From Furcasterigmium furcatum (lineage: Eukaryota > Ascomycota > Sordariomycetes > Glomerellales > Plectosphaerellaceae), in contig BCIA01000001.1 of assembly GCA_001599815.1 (NCBI GenBank), positions 5,476,978 through 5,540,977 of the forward strand: DNA of 64,000 nt. Direction: 5' to 3'. Under the pieces are notes generated by a model that searched no databases, was not told where the DNA came from, and was given only the letters and a program-made list of their open reading frames with translations. Below, in pieces: positions 1 to 9,912 of this stretch. The position numbers and the translations under genes are program-made. The first letter of the stretch is position 1; each line of letters opens with the position of its first letter.

Positions 1-307
1 CAGACAGGGTTGGCCGCCATTCGATGACGGGGTCTGCCTTGGGATGAGCTCTGATTTCCTGAGACCTGTCGGTCAGACCGGCATCTATGGCCAGCGCATA
101 TGGCAAATAGCCGTTGAGGGCGGCCACAACGGAGGCGACATGGGCGGACCGTGATGCCGGGGGCAAGCGTTTGTGTTTCTTGAGCTCGTCTCTCACAACC
201 CCGCGATATGTGCTGGCAGTGAGGGGCAGAGAGGGATGGGAGTCGCAAGCATAGCTGGAGCTGAAGGAGAAGGATGAGGTGGTCGGGAGGACGAATGGAA
301 AGGGCAT
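1..307 (-). CDS. palC: pH-response regulator PalC, N-terminal part (cut by window edge)
   Basis: The minus strand reads open from an ATG at 307 to the window edge without a stop, giving about 102 residues. The N-terminus starts MPFPFVLPTTSSFSF and continues through TYRGVVRDELKKHKRLPP, NGYLPYALAIDAG and a trailing VIEWRPTL. I recognise this as the start of the PalC family (BRO1-like domain). In that family PalC works in ambient-pH signalling, linking ESCRT-III to the PalB protease at cortical sites during alkaline activation of PacC. No intron is visible in this part. The gene is divergent from ALG6, with start codons 485 bp apart. The rest of the BRO1-like domain lies outside the window, so the identification rests on the N-terminus and my memory of the family. 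Confidence 0.75.
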   Translation of the reverse strand, partial: MPFPFVLPTTSSFSFSSSYACDSHPSLPLTASTYRGVVRDELKKHKRLPPASRSAHVASVVAALNGYLPYALAIDAGLTDRSQEIRAHPKADPVIEWRPTLS

Positions 308-792
308 GATGGGCCTGGTTGCCTCCACTACGGGAGGGGATCACTGCCCGATGTTGTGAGGCTTGGTAAAATGGGGGAAGATGTGATGTCTGATGATGTC
401 CAGTGTCTCCTCCTCACCTCTTGTAAGGTATCAATTGAGCCCCGGCGCCAAGGGGCGATGATGCAGGTCCGTGCCCACAGTTCCGGTGTCTGCACTGTGA
501 GGCGCCCAAACTTCTGGGTGCTCCAGTGCGCCTCCCCCGGACAAGGACCCCACTGGCGCTGCCAACCGCACTGAAGCCGAACCGTGCAGCAACGCACATG
601 GCTCCACTGCACCTCCCGTCCACTGTCAACAGTCGTTCAGTGAGGTGCCCAATTATTTGGCCTTCCCGTCTCTTCCACCGCCAACCACCACGTCCTTCAT
701 CACTCGCCTTTCCACAACTGTCGCCGCCTTCCCCCGGACCGCCGGAAACCTCATGCGGGCCCGACGGCATACACTCCTTTGACACGGCGACA
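308..792. promoter_or_regulatory. Divergent intergenic region between palC and ALG6
   Basis: This 485-bp spacer separates two divergent start codons and must carry both promoters. It becomes pyrimidine-rich towards ALG6 (about 655-730), as is common in fungal leaders. Short open frames on both strands have no recognisable protein signature. I see no clear TATA box or repeat. Confidence 0.6.
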
Positions 793-2652
793 ATGAGCGC
801 TCCTTCACCTCATAAGCCCCGGCGCAGGGCCAAGAAGTCCCCCAATTCCGCCCCTCGGACCACCATCGTCACCGAGGTCGTTCAGAAGCGAGAACCACCG
901 GCCAAGGAGCCACTGTTCCCTCTCGCCTCGTTTCTGTGGCTCGCGCGCGGCTCAACTTCACAATGGGAGGTGCTTCCTCTGATTCTCATGGTCGTGGGGC
1001 TATTCAGATGGGCAGCCGGCCTCTGGGGCTACTCTGGTAAGCACTTCCTACCTGGACGGCCCGCGTACCTGGGGATATCCAGCTCCTAACCAGGCATTGC
1101 TCTCGCAGGTTTCGCGAAACCCCCGATGTACGGTGACTACGAGGCCCAGCGACACTGGATGGAGATCACAACACAGCTCCCCGTCTCGCAATGGTACTTC
1201 CACGACCTACAATGGTGGGGTCTCGACTACCCGCCCCTGACGGCGTATCACAGCTGGCTGTGCGGTCAGATTGGAGCTCTGATGAACCCGTCCTGGTTCA
1301 CTCTGTACACCTCCCGAGGCAGCCAAGATCCTGCTCTCAAGATCTTTATGCGCGCGACGGTCATGGTCTCCGAATATCTCATCTTCGTGCCCGCCGCTGT
1401 CATCTTCATCAGACGGTTCAGCAGGCTCAACGGCGTCACGAACTGGTCAGCTTCCCTCGCCCTGGTAGCCTTCCTGATGCAGCCATCCACCATCCTCATC
1501 GACCACATTCATTTCCAGTACAATACTGTCATGCTTGGATTCGTCATCGCGAGCATGTCCAGCCTGTTGGCGAACCGCTACATGTGGTCGGCCGTTTTCT
1601 TCGTCGCCGCCCTTGGGTTCAAGCAGATGGCGCTCTACTACGCCTTTTCTGTGTTTGCCTATCTGCTGGGAAGCTGCGTCACGCCCAAAATCAACCCTGC
1701 TCGGTTCATCGGCATCGCTCTGGTGACCTTGGCCGCGTTTGCTGTGCTGGTTCTGCCTCTGATCCTTGGAACCCTTTACGATGTTCACAGAGGCATCGAT
1801 TCTCGCCCCGATATCGATGGTCCCCCGCCGCCGTTGCCGCTGTTCCCGCAACTGGCAGACATTCTTGATGTGGATGCCTTCTACTGGCCTCTCCTCGAAC
1901 AGCTCGTTCAGATGGTCCACCGCATCTTCCCATTCGCTCGTGGCTTGTTCGAGGACAAGGTTGCGAACTTCTGGTGCGCCATCAATGTTCTCGTCAAGTT
2001 GCGCAACTTCCCCCCGGAGCTACTTCAGAAGGCGGCGCTCGGCGCGACTCTGCTCTCCATCGTCCCCCCGAATCTCATCCTCTTCATTCGCCCACGCAAG
2101 GACCTGCTGCCACTCGGCCTGGCAACCACCGCCTGGGGCTTCTTCCTCTTCAGCTACCAGGTCCACGAGAAGAGCGTGCTTCTCCCTCTGGCGCCTATGA
2201 CCCTCCTGCTTGCCGGAAGGCAAGGCCTGTCCAGAGACACCCGCGCCTGGGTCGGCTTTGCCAACATGCTCGGCGCCTGGACCATGTTCCCTCTCCTCTC
2301 GCGCGTTGACCTTGCCGTTCCTTACTTTGTCTTTACCGGCCTGTGGGCCTACTTACTCGGCCTCCCACCGACCTCCCTGAGCGCCTACTTCCAGGAGGGA
2401 CAGACAGCCTGGGCGCAATGGGGAACGGCCCTCCTCCACGGATTGTTCTATGCGGCAATGGTCGCATGGCATGTTGCTGAGAAGTTTGTGCTGCCCCCGC
2501 TGGATAAGCCCGATCTTTGGGTCGTTGCGAACGTGGGTGTCGGCTTTGCTGGCTTTGCCCTCTCCTACCTCTGGTGCTTGTGGCAGCTCCTGGTGCAGAG
2601 CGAGCTGCTGGGGGCTGGCCACGTCGAGAAGGACAAGGCGAAAACCAAATAG
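793..2652 (+). CDS. ALG6: Dolichyl-P-Glc:Man9GlcNAc2-PP-dolichol alpha-1,3-glucosyltransferase (ALG6)
   Basis: ALG6 adds the first glucose to the lipid-linked oligosaccharide in the ER lumen, using dolichyl-phosphate-glucose, before transfer to N-glycosylation sites. Two exons, 793-1036 and 1109-2652, join across a 72-nt intron (GTAAGC..CTAAC..GCAG) to give 595 aa, normal for fungal ALG6. Family signatures follow the splice: GDYEAQRHWMEIT at about residues 90-102, then WYFHDLQWWGLDYPPLTAYH. These lumenal acidic motifs fit ALG6 better than ALG8. Many hydrophobic segments follow (for example around AVFFVAALGFKQMALYYAF and IALVTLAAFAVLVLPLIL), as expected of a multi-pass GT-C glycosyltransferase. 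The chosen start is the first ATG in frame and precedes a basic cytosolic tail. OGG1 lies downstream in tandem. Confidence 0.93.
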
Positions 2653-3149
2653 ACGGCGATTTCTGTGGTCCGGTGGCGGCGCCCAAAAGGAATCTGTACT
2701 TATGACTGAGATACCAATTCCCTAACTTTAGATGGACTTCACGTCCGGGTACACCTTTGCAGACTGTTTCTGAAAACCGGGTGATGAGAAATGCAATGGC
2801 CGTGAGGTATCTGCTCAAGGACACAGGTCACCTGTGATGGCGAGGACGTAACACAGTACTTGCCTACTTCGCAATAAGTATCGGACCAAGTCGACCTGGT
2901 CAAAATCTGGGGCTCCGACCTCGATGACTGTCCTACCGAATTCCCTAGGCTGGGTTGGTTCTGACCAATCAGCGACCACTTGAGGTGGACTTTCTGACTT
3001 CAGTTAGTGCTTTGGACGAGACACCTTCCTGCCTCAACAACTTTGAACTCGACTGTGATAATGAGCAGTGGTTCTTCTCTGAACACGATTTCGATCGATA
3101 AACAACCAGGCACCTCGGTATTTATCCATTCTTGCTGTGTCCCTGACAA
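2653..3149. other. Intergenic, ALG6 3' end to OGG1 start
   Basis: This 497-bp tandem spacer must hold the ALG6 3'UTR and the OGG1 promoter. It contains one short open frame from 3007 that runs past the OGG1 start in another frame and resembles no protein I know. No repeat or RNA gene is evident. Confidence 0.5.
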
Positions 3150-4509
3150 ATGGCCCTTGCAAGAGTCAGCGAGTGGCACAAGTTGCCACTCAGCCTCACC
3201 GAGCTCTGCATCGATACAACACTGAGATGCGGCCAGTCATTTCGCTGGCGGAAAATCAACAATGAGTGGTGAGCATCCCCTCTGCCCAGAATTCTGGTCA
3301 AGCTGACCTCAGAGTAGGAACTGCGCAATGCATGGAAGGGTTTTGTCATTGCGGCAGGATCCGACGCATCTACACTACCGAGTGACATGGCCAGCCAAAA
3401 TCGCGGAGCCTCTCACCCCTCCGTCATCGACCACCCCGTCAGTAAGCGGCGCAGACACGACGAACGACGACACAGAGGCCTTGCTGAGGCATTATCTCAG
3501 CCTCAAGCTCGATTTAGGCTCGCTGTATGAGCAGTGGTCACGGGCAGATGCCAATTTCAAGAGACGGGCACCCAAGTTTGAGGGCGTCCGGATCTTGAGC
3601 CAGGACGCGTGGGAGACGCTGATCTGCTTCATATGCAGCAGCAACAACAACATCGCGAGGATATCACAGATGGTGCGCCAGCCATGGTCATATTTATTCA
3701 TTTGATTCAATCTCGCTGACCCTGACTGCAAGGTTCACAAACTTTGCCTCCACTATGGCCCTCTCATCGGCCACATCGGAGGAGAAGCTTTTCACGACTT
3801 CCCCCCACCCCAGGCGCTGACGGGGCCTCAAGTCGAGTCCCACCTTCGAGAGCTGGGATTTGGCTACCGCGCCAAGTACATAGCCCAGACTGCCCGCATC
3901 GTCGCCAACGACAAGCCCAAGGGCTGGCTCGACAGCCTCATCAACCCGGCAAACCCCAGCTTCCGGCCCGCGGCAGAATTCGCATCCCTACCGCCAGCAG
4001 ACTACAAGGAGGCGCACGAACAGCTCCTGCAGCTGACGGGCGTCGGCCCCAAAGTCGCGGACTGTGTGTGCCTCATGGGCCTCGGCTGGGGCGAGGCCGT
4101 GCCCGTAGACACCCACGTGTGGCAAATTGCACAGCGGGACTACAAGTTCGGCAAGGGCAAGGCAGGGAAGACGGCGACGCTGAGCAAGGCGTTGTATGAC
4201 GCCGTGGGAGATCATTTCAGGGGTCTTTGGGGGGAGTACGCGGGCTGGGCGCATTCGGTGCTGTTCACGGCCGATCTGAAGGCATTTGCCGACAAGAGTA
4301 AGGGGCCAGCGGCTGTCAACGCCGACGCTGATGGCGACGCAGGCGGTGCCATTGTCAAGAAGGAGGTAGATGTTGAAGAGCAGGTGTTAGTAAAAGGAGT
4401 CAAGAGGAAGAACGTCAAGACGAAGATCGAGGTGAAAGCGGAGGGGGACGGGACGGGTTCATCGCCGAAGCGGCGAAGGACAAGGTCACAGGCTCGGATA
4501 GACAAGTGA
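3150..4509 (+). CDS. OGG1: 8-oxoguanine DNA glycosylase/AP lyase (OGG1)
   Basis: OGG1 excises 8-oxoguanine opposite C and nicks the abasic site in base-excision repair. Three exons (3150-3268, 3318-3672, 3733-4509) with introns of 49 and 60 nt give 416 aa. Residues 28-35 read GQSFRWRK, the conserved N-terminal beta-domain signature. The helix-hairpin-helix/GPD signature is LTGVGPKVADCVCLMGL; the catalytic lysine is Lys265 and the aspartate of VDTHV is Asp284. Their 19-residue spacing equals that of human Lys249 and Asp268. The C-terminal tail (after about residue 340) is Lys/Arg-rich, with KRKNVKTK and SPKRRRTRS stretches that look like nuclear-localisation signals. The start is the first ATG giving the conserved RVSEWHKLPL N-terminus. 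Confidence 0.95.
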
Positions 4510-5116
4510 TGCGAGAGACGGGAACTTCCAGCAGAACCAAACTCCCTAGACTAGAAGTAGAGTGTCTCCTGAGGCGGGTTTGTCTCGGGTTGTCTGCAAT
4601 TTCGGTATCCGCGCGGCAGCACTGAGGATGTGGCCTGGGCAGGCCTAGGACATGGTGGGCGCTATGGGGGGAGGCACTGCGCTTGGCGGAATTATACACA
4701 GGTGCCTGATTACCGTCTTTCCACGCGCAGGTTTAATCAGGTCGGATTCTCTTCAATGACTATTGTACCCAAGTAGGTAGGTAACGATTGCTGCTCGTGA
4801 GCTCTTCGATTCGGAAAACACCCCTGATCTTGTGGTTGGAGTCGATGGACGGGGCAGACAACCCAGTTGCTTACATAAGCATGCACGTCTGTGGCGGCTA
4901 AATATCGGCGGTTCCCTCCAGGTCAGACTGGTGGCGGGCAAAGCTCTGCGCGAGACCCCAGGAGCCTTGCAAACTTCATGCGCTCAACACCATCCACAGG
5001 CTCACCCCCTTTCGTAATCAACCTGCCAACCAAACCACACTGATGCGCGCCTGCAGCGTCTCCGGATCCTTCCTACCTCAAAGGGATATGTGCCGACATC
5101 ATCCATAATCGTCAAG
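4510..5116. other. Intergenic, OGG1 to SF3B1
   Basis: This 607-bp tandem spacer holds the OGG1 3'UTR and the SF3B1 promoter and leader. It contains an AAGTAGGTAGGTAAC-type motif at 4771-4785, one of several similar motifs in non-coding parts of the window, and an upstream ORF at 5043-5108 listed separately. Confidence 0.5.
5043..5108 (+). promoter_or_regulatory. Upstream ORF in the probable SF3B1 leader
   Basis: An ATG at 5043 opens a 21-codon frame ending in TAA at 5106-5108, eight nucleotides before the SF3B1 ATG at 5117. A second ATG in the same frame (5088) would give a six-codon version. The frame differs from that of SF3B1. It can only act as a uORF if transcription starts upstream of 5043, which the sequence does not show. 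Confidence 0.4.
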
Positions 5117-8100
5117 ATGTCTGACTCGGACTTCGAGACCATCCGCAAGCTCCAGGCTGAGCGCAACGCGGCCGCCGCTGCCAAACAGGGCTCCCGCACC
5201 TTTGACCCCGACAACCAGCGTGCCGACTCTGGCACCAAGCAGAAGCTGACCGATTCTTTCGACAAAGATCTCTACGATCGCGATGGAGCCGACAAATTCG
5301 CCGGCTACAACACCTCCATCGCCGCTGGCGACAACGATGACGATGAGATGGAGGACGCCGACAACACCAGGCGTCTTGTCGGTCAGTACACCGCTTCACG
5401 CGAAATGATCGATGAGTTCGCCCGCGGCAATGGCGTCGAAGAGGATGACCCTCTCGCAGGCCGCGGCGAGAAGAGCAACCGCATCGCCGACCGTGAGACC
5501 GACTACCAGAAGCGCCGTTTCGACCGAGTCCTGACTCCCACCCGCGCCGACGCCTTTGCTGCCAACCGACAGACTGGCCCATCCGAGGAGGGGGCCAGTT
5601 ACCGGGAGATCATGGAGGCCAGGGAACTCGAGCGGGAGGAGGAGCGTGTCCGTCAAGCAATCAAAGCCAAGATCGAAGGCGACAGTGAGGACGGAAACGT
5701 GGCTCCCGCGACCCTACTCGATGCCGATAAGGAAAACGCTGAAGCTGGGTCCACCGAGGTCGCCGCGGCTGGGAGGAAGCGCAAGAAGAGGTGGGACGTC
5801 GCGTCTGCCCCCGCAGAAGATGGCGATGCTCAGCCTGCTGAGGAAGCCAAGCCCAAGAGATCGCGATGGGATCAAGCTCCCGCCCTGCCTGGAACCGCCA
5901 CTGATGCATCCAAGAAGCGTTCTCGCTGGGACCAGGCCCCTTCAGCCACGCCGATGGGAAACCAGGGCCTTGCGACGCCGATGCACCCTTCTCAGTCCGG
6001 GGCTAATGCGGCCCTGCCGACTGCGTTCGGATCCGACATCTCCGGTCGAAACATGCCGCTGAGCGACGAAGAGCTGGATGCCCTTCTTCCCGGCGAAGAG
6101 CAGGGCTACAAGGTTTTGACGCCGCCTCCTGGGTACGAGCCCATCCGGGCACCTGCCCACAAGCTCATGGCCACTCCAGCCCCGCAGACTGGCTTCATGA
6201 TGCAGGACCCTGACGTCACAAGGCTGGGAGGAAAGCCTGTCCACAACGAAATCCCGGGTATTGGGGACCTGCAGTTCTTCAAGGCCGAAGACATGGCCTA
6301 CTTCGGCAAGCTCACTGACGGAGCCGATGAAAGCAGCCTTAGCGTGGAGGAGATGAAGGAGCGCAAAATTATGAGGCTTCTCCTCAAAGTCAAGAACGGA
6401 TCGCCTCCAGCAAGAAAGACAGCACTGCGCCAGCTTACCGACAACGCCAGGCAATTCGGTGCTGGTCCGCTCTTCGACCAGATCTTGCCCCTTTTGATGG
6501 AGAAGAGCCTGGAGGACCAGGAACGCCATCTTCTCGTCAAGGTCATCGATCGTATTCTGTACAAGCTGGATGACCTGGTGCGCCCCTACGTCCACAAGAT
6601 TCTCGTCGTCATCGAGCCCCTCCTGATCGACCAAGATTACTACGCCAGGGTCGAGGGCCGAGAGATTATCTCGAACCTCAGCAAGGCCGCCGGTCTGGCG
6701 ACCATGATCAGTACCATGCGCCCGGATATTGACCACGTGGATGAGTACGTCCGAAACACCACTGCCCGTGCCTTCGCTGTCGTGGCATCAGCGCTCGGGA
6801 TCCCCGCCTTGCTGCCTTTCCTGCGTGCCGTCTGCCGCAGCAAGAAGTCATGGCAGGCTCGTCACACGGGCGTCAAGATCGTGCAGCAAATCCCCATTCT
6901 GATGGGTTGCGCCGTCCTGCCCCATCTCAAGGGCCTCGTCGACTGCATTGGTCCGAACCTGAATGATGAACAGACCAAGGTCCGCACCGTTACCAGTCTG
7001 GCCATTGCTGCCCTGGCAGAGGCGTCCAACCCCTACGGTATCGAGTCTTTCGACGACATCCTCAACCCGCTCTGGACTGGTGCTCGCAAGCAGCGTGGCA
7101 AGGGCCTTGCCGGTTTCCTCAAGGCTGTCGGGTTCATCATTCCGCTTATGGATGAAGAATATGCCAGTTACTACACAAGCCAGATCATGGAGATTCTGCT
7201 CCGAGAGTTCGCTTCGCCAGACGAAGAAATGAAGAAGGTGGTCCTCAAGGTTGTGTCGCAGTGTGCGAACACCGAAGGTGTCACGGCTGGCTACCTCAAG
7301 GAGCACGTTCTGGATGACTTTTTCAAGAGCTTCTGGGTTCGCCGCATGGCTCTCGACAAGCGCAACTACAGACAAGTGGTCGAGACCACCGTCGACATTG
7401 GCCAGAAGGTTGGTGTCAGCGAGATCCTGGAGAGAGTGGTCAACAATCTCAAAGACGAGAGCGAGGCCTACCGTAAGATGACGGTCGAGACCGTCGAGAA
7501 GATTGTCGCCAGTCTGGGCGCCGCCGACATTGGCGAGCGTCTCGAAGAGCGCCTCATTGACGGCATCCTGCATGCTTTCCAGGAGCAGAGCGTGGAAGAG
7601 ATCGTCATGCTCAACGGATTTGGCTCGGTTGTCAATGCTCTCGGCACCCGATGCAAGCCGTACCTCCCGCAGATTGTCAGCACCATCCTCTGGCGTCTCA
7701 ACAACAAGTCTGCCACGGTTCGTCAGCAAGCTGCCGATCTCATCTCCCGAATTGCCATGGTCATGAAGCAATGCGGCGAGGATGCCCTCATGGGCAAGCT
7801 GGGTATCGTCCTCTACGAATATCTCGGCGAGGAGTACCCTGAAGTCCTTGGTTCCATCCTCGGAGCCCTGCGGTCCATTGTCACCGTGGTTGGCATTACC
7901 CAAATGCAACCTCCTATCAAGGACCTGCTGCCCCGACTGACACCTATTCTTCGCAACCGCCACGAGAAGGTGCAGGAGAACACCATCGACCTCGTCGGCC
8001 GTATTGCCGACCGTGGCCCTGAGAGCGTCAATGCTCGTGAGTGGATGCGTATTTGCTTTGAGCTGCTCGACATGCTCAAGGCTCACAAGAAGGGCATTCG

Positions 8101-8785
8101 CCGTGCCGCTAACAACACATTCGGTTTTATCGCCAAGGCCATTGGCCCTCAAGATGTCCTCGCCACTCTTTTGAACAACCTGAGGGTGCAGGAGCGCCAG
8201 TCTCGAGTCAACACAGCCGTCGCCATCGGTATCGTGGCCGAAACCTGCGCGCCCTTCACCGTCCTTCCCGCCCTCATGAACGAGTACCGGGTTCCGGAGC
8301 TCAATGTCCAAAATGGTGTGCTCAAGTCACTTTCTTTCCTTTTTGAATATATCGGCGAGATGGCCAAGGACTACGTCTACGCTGTTACGCCTCTCCTCGA
8401 GGATGCCCTCATCGACAGAGATCAGGTTCACAGACAGACGGCTGCCTCCGTCGTCAAGCACATCGCCCTGGGCGTGGTCGGGCTCGGCTGCGAAGATGCC
8501 ATGGTCCATCTTCTCAACCTGCTCTATCCCAACCTTTTCGAGACCAGCCCCCACGTCATCGACCGTATCGTCGAAGCCATCGAAGCCATCCGCGTTGCTG
8601 TCGGTCCCGGCGTCGTCATGAACTACGTCTGGGCTGGCCTCTTCCACCCCGCTCGCAAGGTTCGTCAGCCTTACTGGCGGCTCTACAACGATGCATACGT
8701 CCAAGCTGCGGATGCCATGGTGCCGTACTACCCCAACCTGGACGAGGACACGATCGACAGGCCGGAGCTGGCCGTTATGCTGTGA
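5117..8785 (+). CDS. SF3B1: Splicing factor 3B subunit 1 (SF3B1/Prp10/Hsh155)
   Basis: This is the core HEAT-repeat subunit of U2 snRNP SF3b, which clamps the U2/branch-site helix. A single exon encodes 1,222 aa. The N-terminus (MSDSDFETIRKLQ) leads into a disordered region with repeated tryptophan ligands for U2AF-homology-motif proteins: KRKKRWDVA, KRSRWDQAP and KKRSRWDQAP, at about residues 225-275. From about residue 400 to the end the protein is HEAT repeats, and it closes with NYVWAGLFHPARKVRQPYW, the usual C-terminal signature. Residues matching human Lys666 and Lys700 are Lys587 (ARHTGVKIV) and Lys621 (DEQTKVRT), with the same 34-residue spacing. 5117 is the first in-frame ATG with a good context; the frame upstream has only a GTG. 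The gene is convergent with LSM2. Confidence 0.97.
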   Translation: MSDSDFETIRKLQAERNAAAAAKQGSRTFDPDNQRADSGTKQKLTDSFDKDLYDRDGADKFAGYNTSIAAGDNDDDEMEDADNTRRLVGQYTASREMIDEFARGNGVEEDDPLAGRGEKSNRIADRETDYQKRRFDRVLTPTRADAFAANRQTGPSEEGASYREIMEARELEREEERVRQAIKAKIEGDSEDGNVAPATLLDADKENAEAGSTEVAAAGRKRKKRWDVASAPAEDGDAQPAEEAKPKRSRWDQAPALPGTATDASKKRSRWDQAPSATPMGNQGLATPMHPSQSGANAALPTAFGSDISGRNMPLSDEELDALLPGEEQGYKVLTPPPGYEPIRAPAHKLMATPAPQTGFMMQDPDVTRLGGKPVHNEIPGIGDLQFFKAEDMAYFGKLTDGADESSLSVEEMKERKIMRLLLKVKNGSPPARKTALRQLTDNARQFGAGPLFDQILPLLMEKSLEDQERHLLVKVIDRILYKLDDLVRPYVHKILVVIEPLLIDQDYYARVEGREIISNLSKAAGLATMISTMRPDIDHVDEYVRNTTARAFAVVASALGIPALLPFLRAVCRSKKSWQARHTGVKIVQQIPILMGCAVLPHLKGLVDCIGPNLNDEQTKVRTVTSLAIAALAEASNPYGIESFDDILNPLWTGARKQRGKGLAGFLKAVGFIIPLMDEEYASYYTSQIMEILLREFASPDEEMKKVVLKVVSQCANTEGVTAGYLKEHVLDDFFKSFWVRRMALDKRNYRQVVETTVDIGQKVGVSEILERVVNNLKDESEAYRKMTVETVEKIVASLGAADIGERLEERLIDGILHAFQEQSVEEIVMLNGFGSVVNALGTRCKPYLPQIVSTILWRLNNKSATVRQQAADLISRIAMVMKQCGEDALMGKLGIVLYEYLGEEYPEVLGSILGALRSIVTVVGITQMQPPIKDLLPRLTPILRNRHEKVQENTIDLVGRIADRGPESVNAREWMRICFELLDMLKAHKKGIRRAANNTFGFIAKAIGPQDVLATLLNNLRVQERQSRVNTAVAIGIVAETCAPFTVLPALMNEYRVPELNVQNGVLKSLSFLFEYIGEMAKDYVYAVTPLLEDALIDRDQVHRQTAASVVKHIALGVVGLGCEDAMVHLLNLLYPNLFETSPHVIDRIVEAIEAIRVAVGPGVVMNYVWAGLFHPARKVRQPYWRLYNDAYVQAADAMVPYYPNLDEDTIDRPELAVML

Positions 8786-9260
8786 GGAGGCGAGGACTTT
8801 TGGATTTATACGAGGGAGGCGGGGTGGTCGGGGCTTGGAACGCTGCTTGCCTTTTCATGCGGGCGCACGGAAGCCATGTAATACTCACTTGTGTGTTTAG
8901 ACTGAGGAGGTGGTTCAGGTAGCATCCCGCGCGGCGTTAGGAAAGAAATCCGAACTTTGTGAAATTCATATCTGGGCGTTGGGTGTGATCTATCTGATGT
9001 CTGCGGCCAACGCTATGGTGTCCGTATCGACGAGCGCCAAGGCATCCGTCTTGCACTCCGGTTCTTACTAGGCATGCATGCCTCTTGGGAGGGATGCAGG
9101 GGGTATCGTAGATTGGAACGAGTTCAGGTCATACCGCTTCTGTGCGGTAGTGGTCCCTCTACCTAGTAGGCCAGCACCACATCATTCCGTGGCGACTGCT
9201 CCAACTGGTAGCTCTCTTATCTTTCTGTGGTTATGGGTGTCGGCCAACCTGACGAGGTCT
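8786..9260. other. Convergent 3' intergenic region, SF3B1/LSM2
   Basis: This 475-bp region lies between two converging stop codons and should hold both 3'UTRs. It contains a perfect 14-nt palindrome, AGGCATGCATGCCT, at 9070-9083. No protein-coding or RNA gene is apparent. Confidence 0.5.
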
Positions 9261-9912
9261 CTACTTTGCCTTGGCTTGTTGAGCGGCAGCCTCTGTGTGA
9301 AGAGGTGGTTAGCTTCCAGTCCCCCGAAGAACTAACGTGGACTAAAAAATGCAGATCTTTGGTTGTCAAAAAAGGTGAATCTTACCTCTCCTGGTGGCGT
9401 CCTCGAGAAGCTGAACGTCGACAGACTGCGATGGGAGGTGGACGTAGCGGACGACGGAGCCTCGGATGAAGACGTTCTTGACGGAGCTCTGATGGAAAGG
9501 TTAGCTCAGAATTCATGATTGAAAGGATGCGGCCCTGGCTTCGATGAGACATTTGGAAAGGCTGCAAAGCGCTTCATGTCGGAGAAGGGAGGGATGAGAG
9601 GTCATGGTGATGGAAGGCAATGAGCCTTGGGGGTATCGCTAGTGCAGGCGCAAAGGTGACTCACCAGGTGCGGATATTTGAGCTCCTCGACAACCTGGAT
9701 ATCCTCCAGCTTGATGTTGAGATACTGGTCGACGCTCTTGAGGACGCCGCGGATCTGGATATCATTTTTGAGCTCGACCGTGACCTCTTGGTCGATGAGC
9801 GTCTTGAAGAAGCTGAGATGCCGTCAGCGGTGGGTTCGGCAGGCAGTCCGGCATCAAGGGTCTCATATGGACGAGATGAATGATTAGAGTAGGCTTACCT
9901 GAAGAACAGCAT
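9261..9912 (-). CDS. LSM2: U6 snRNA-associated Sm-like protein LSm2
   Basis: LSm2 is part of the Lsm2-8 ring that binds the U6 snRNA 3' end in the nucleus and of the Lsm1-7 ring in cytoplasmic mRNA decay. Four exons on the minus strand (9912-9899, 9812-9665, 9488-9386, 9292-9261) give 98 aa. The protein begins MLFFSFFKTLIDQEVTVELK and contains NDIQIRGVLKSVDQYLNIKL (Sm1) and NVFIRGSVVRYVHLP (Sm2), then SVDVQLLEDATRR and the short tail EAAAQQAKAK. This matches LSm2 across its length. The first exon has only 14 coding nucleotides. Introns are 86, 176 and 93 nt, longer than most in the window, and the second has a GCTAAC branch site. All four joins are supported by conserved family sequence across them. 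Confidence 0.95.

Noticed and set aside
6848..8311. 487-codon open frame on the minus strand
   Set aside because: It lies entirely inside and antisense to SF3B1. Its product is a codon-bias mirror of a strongly conserved protein.
9489..9664. Possible snoRNA in the long second intron of LSM2
   Set aside because: No convincing C box paired with a D box, and no H/ACA hairpin pattern, was found in the 176-nt intron.
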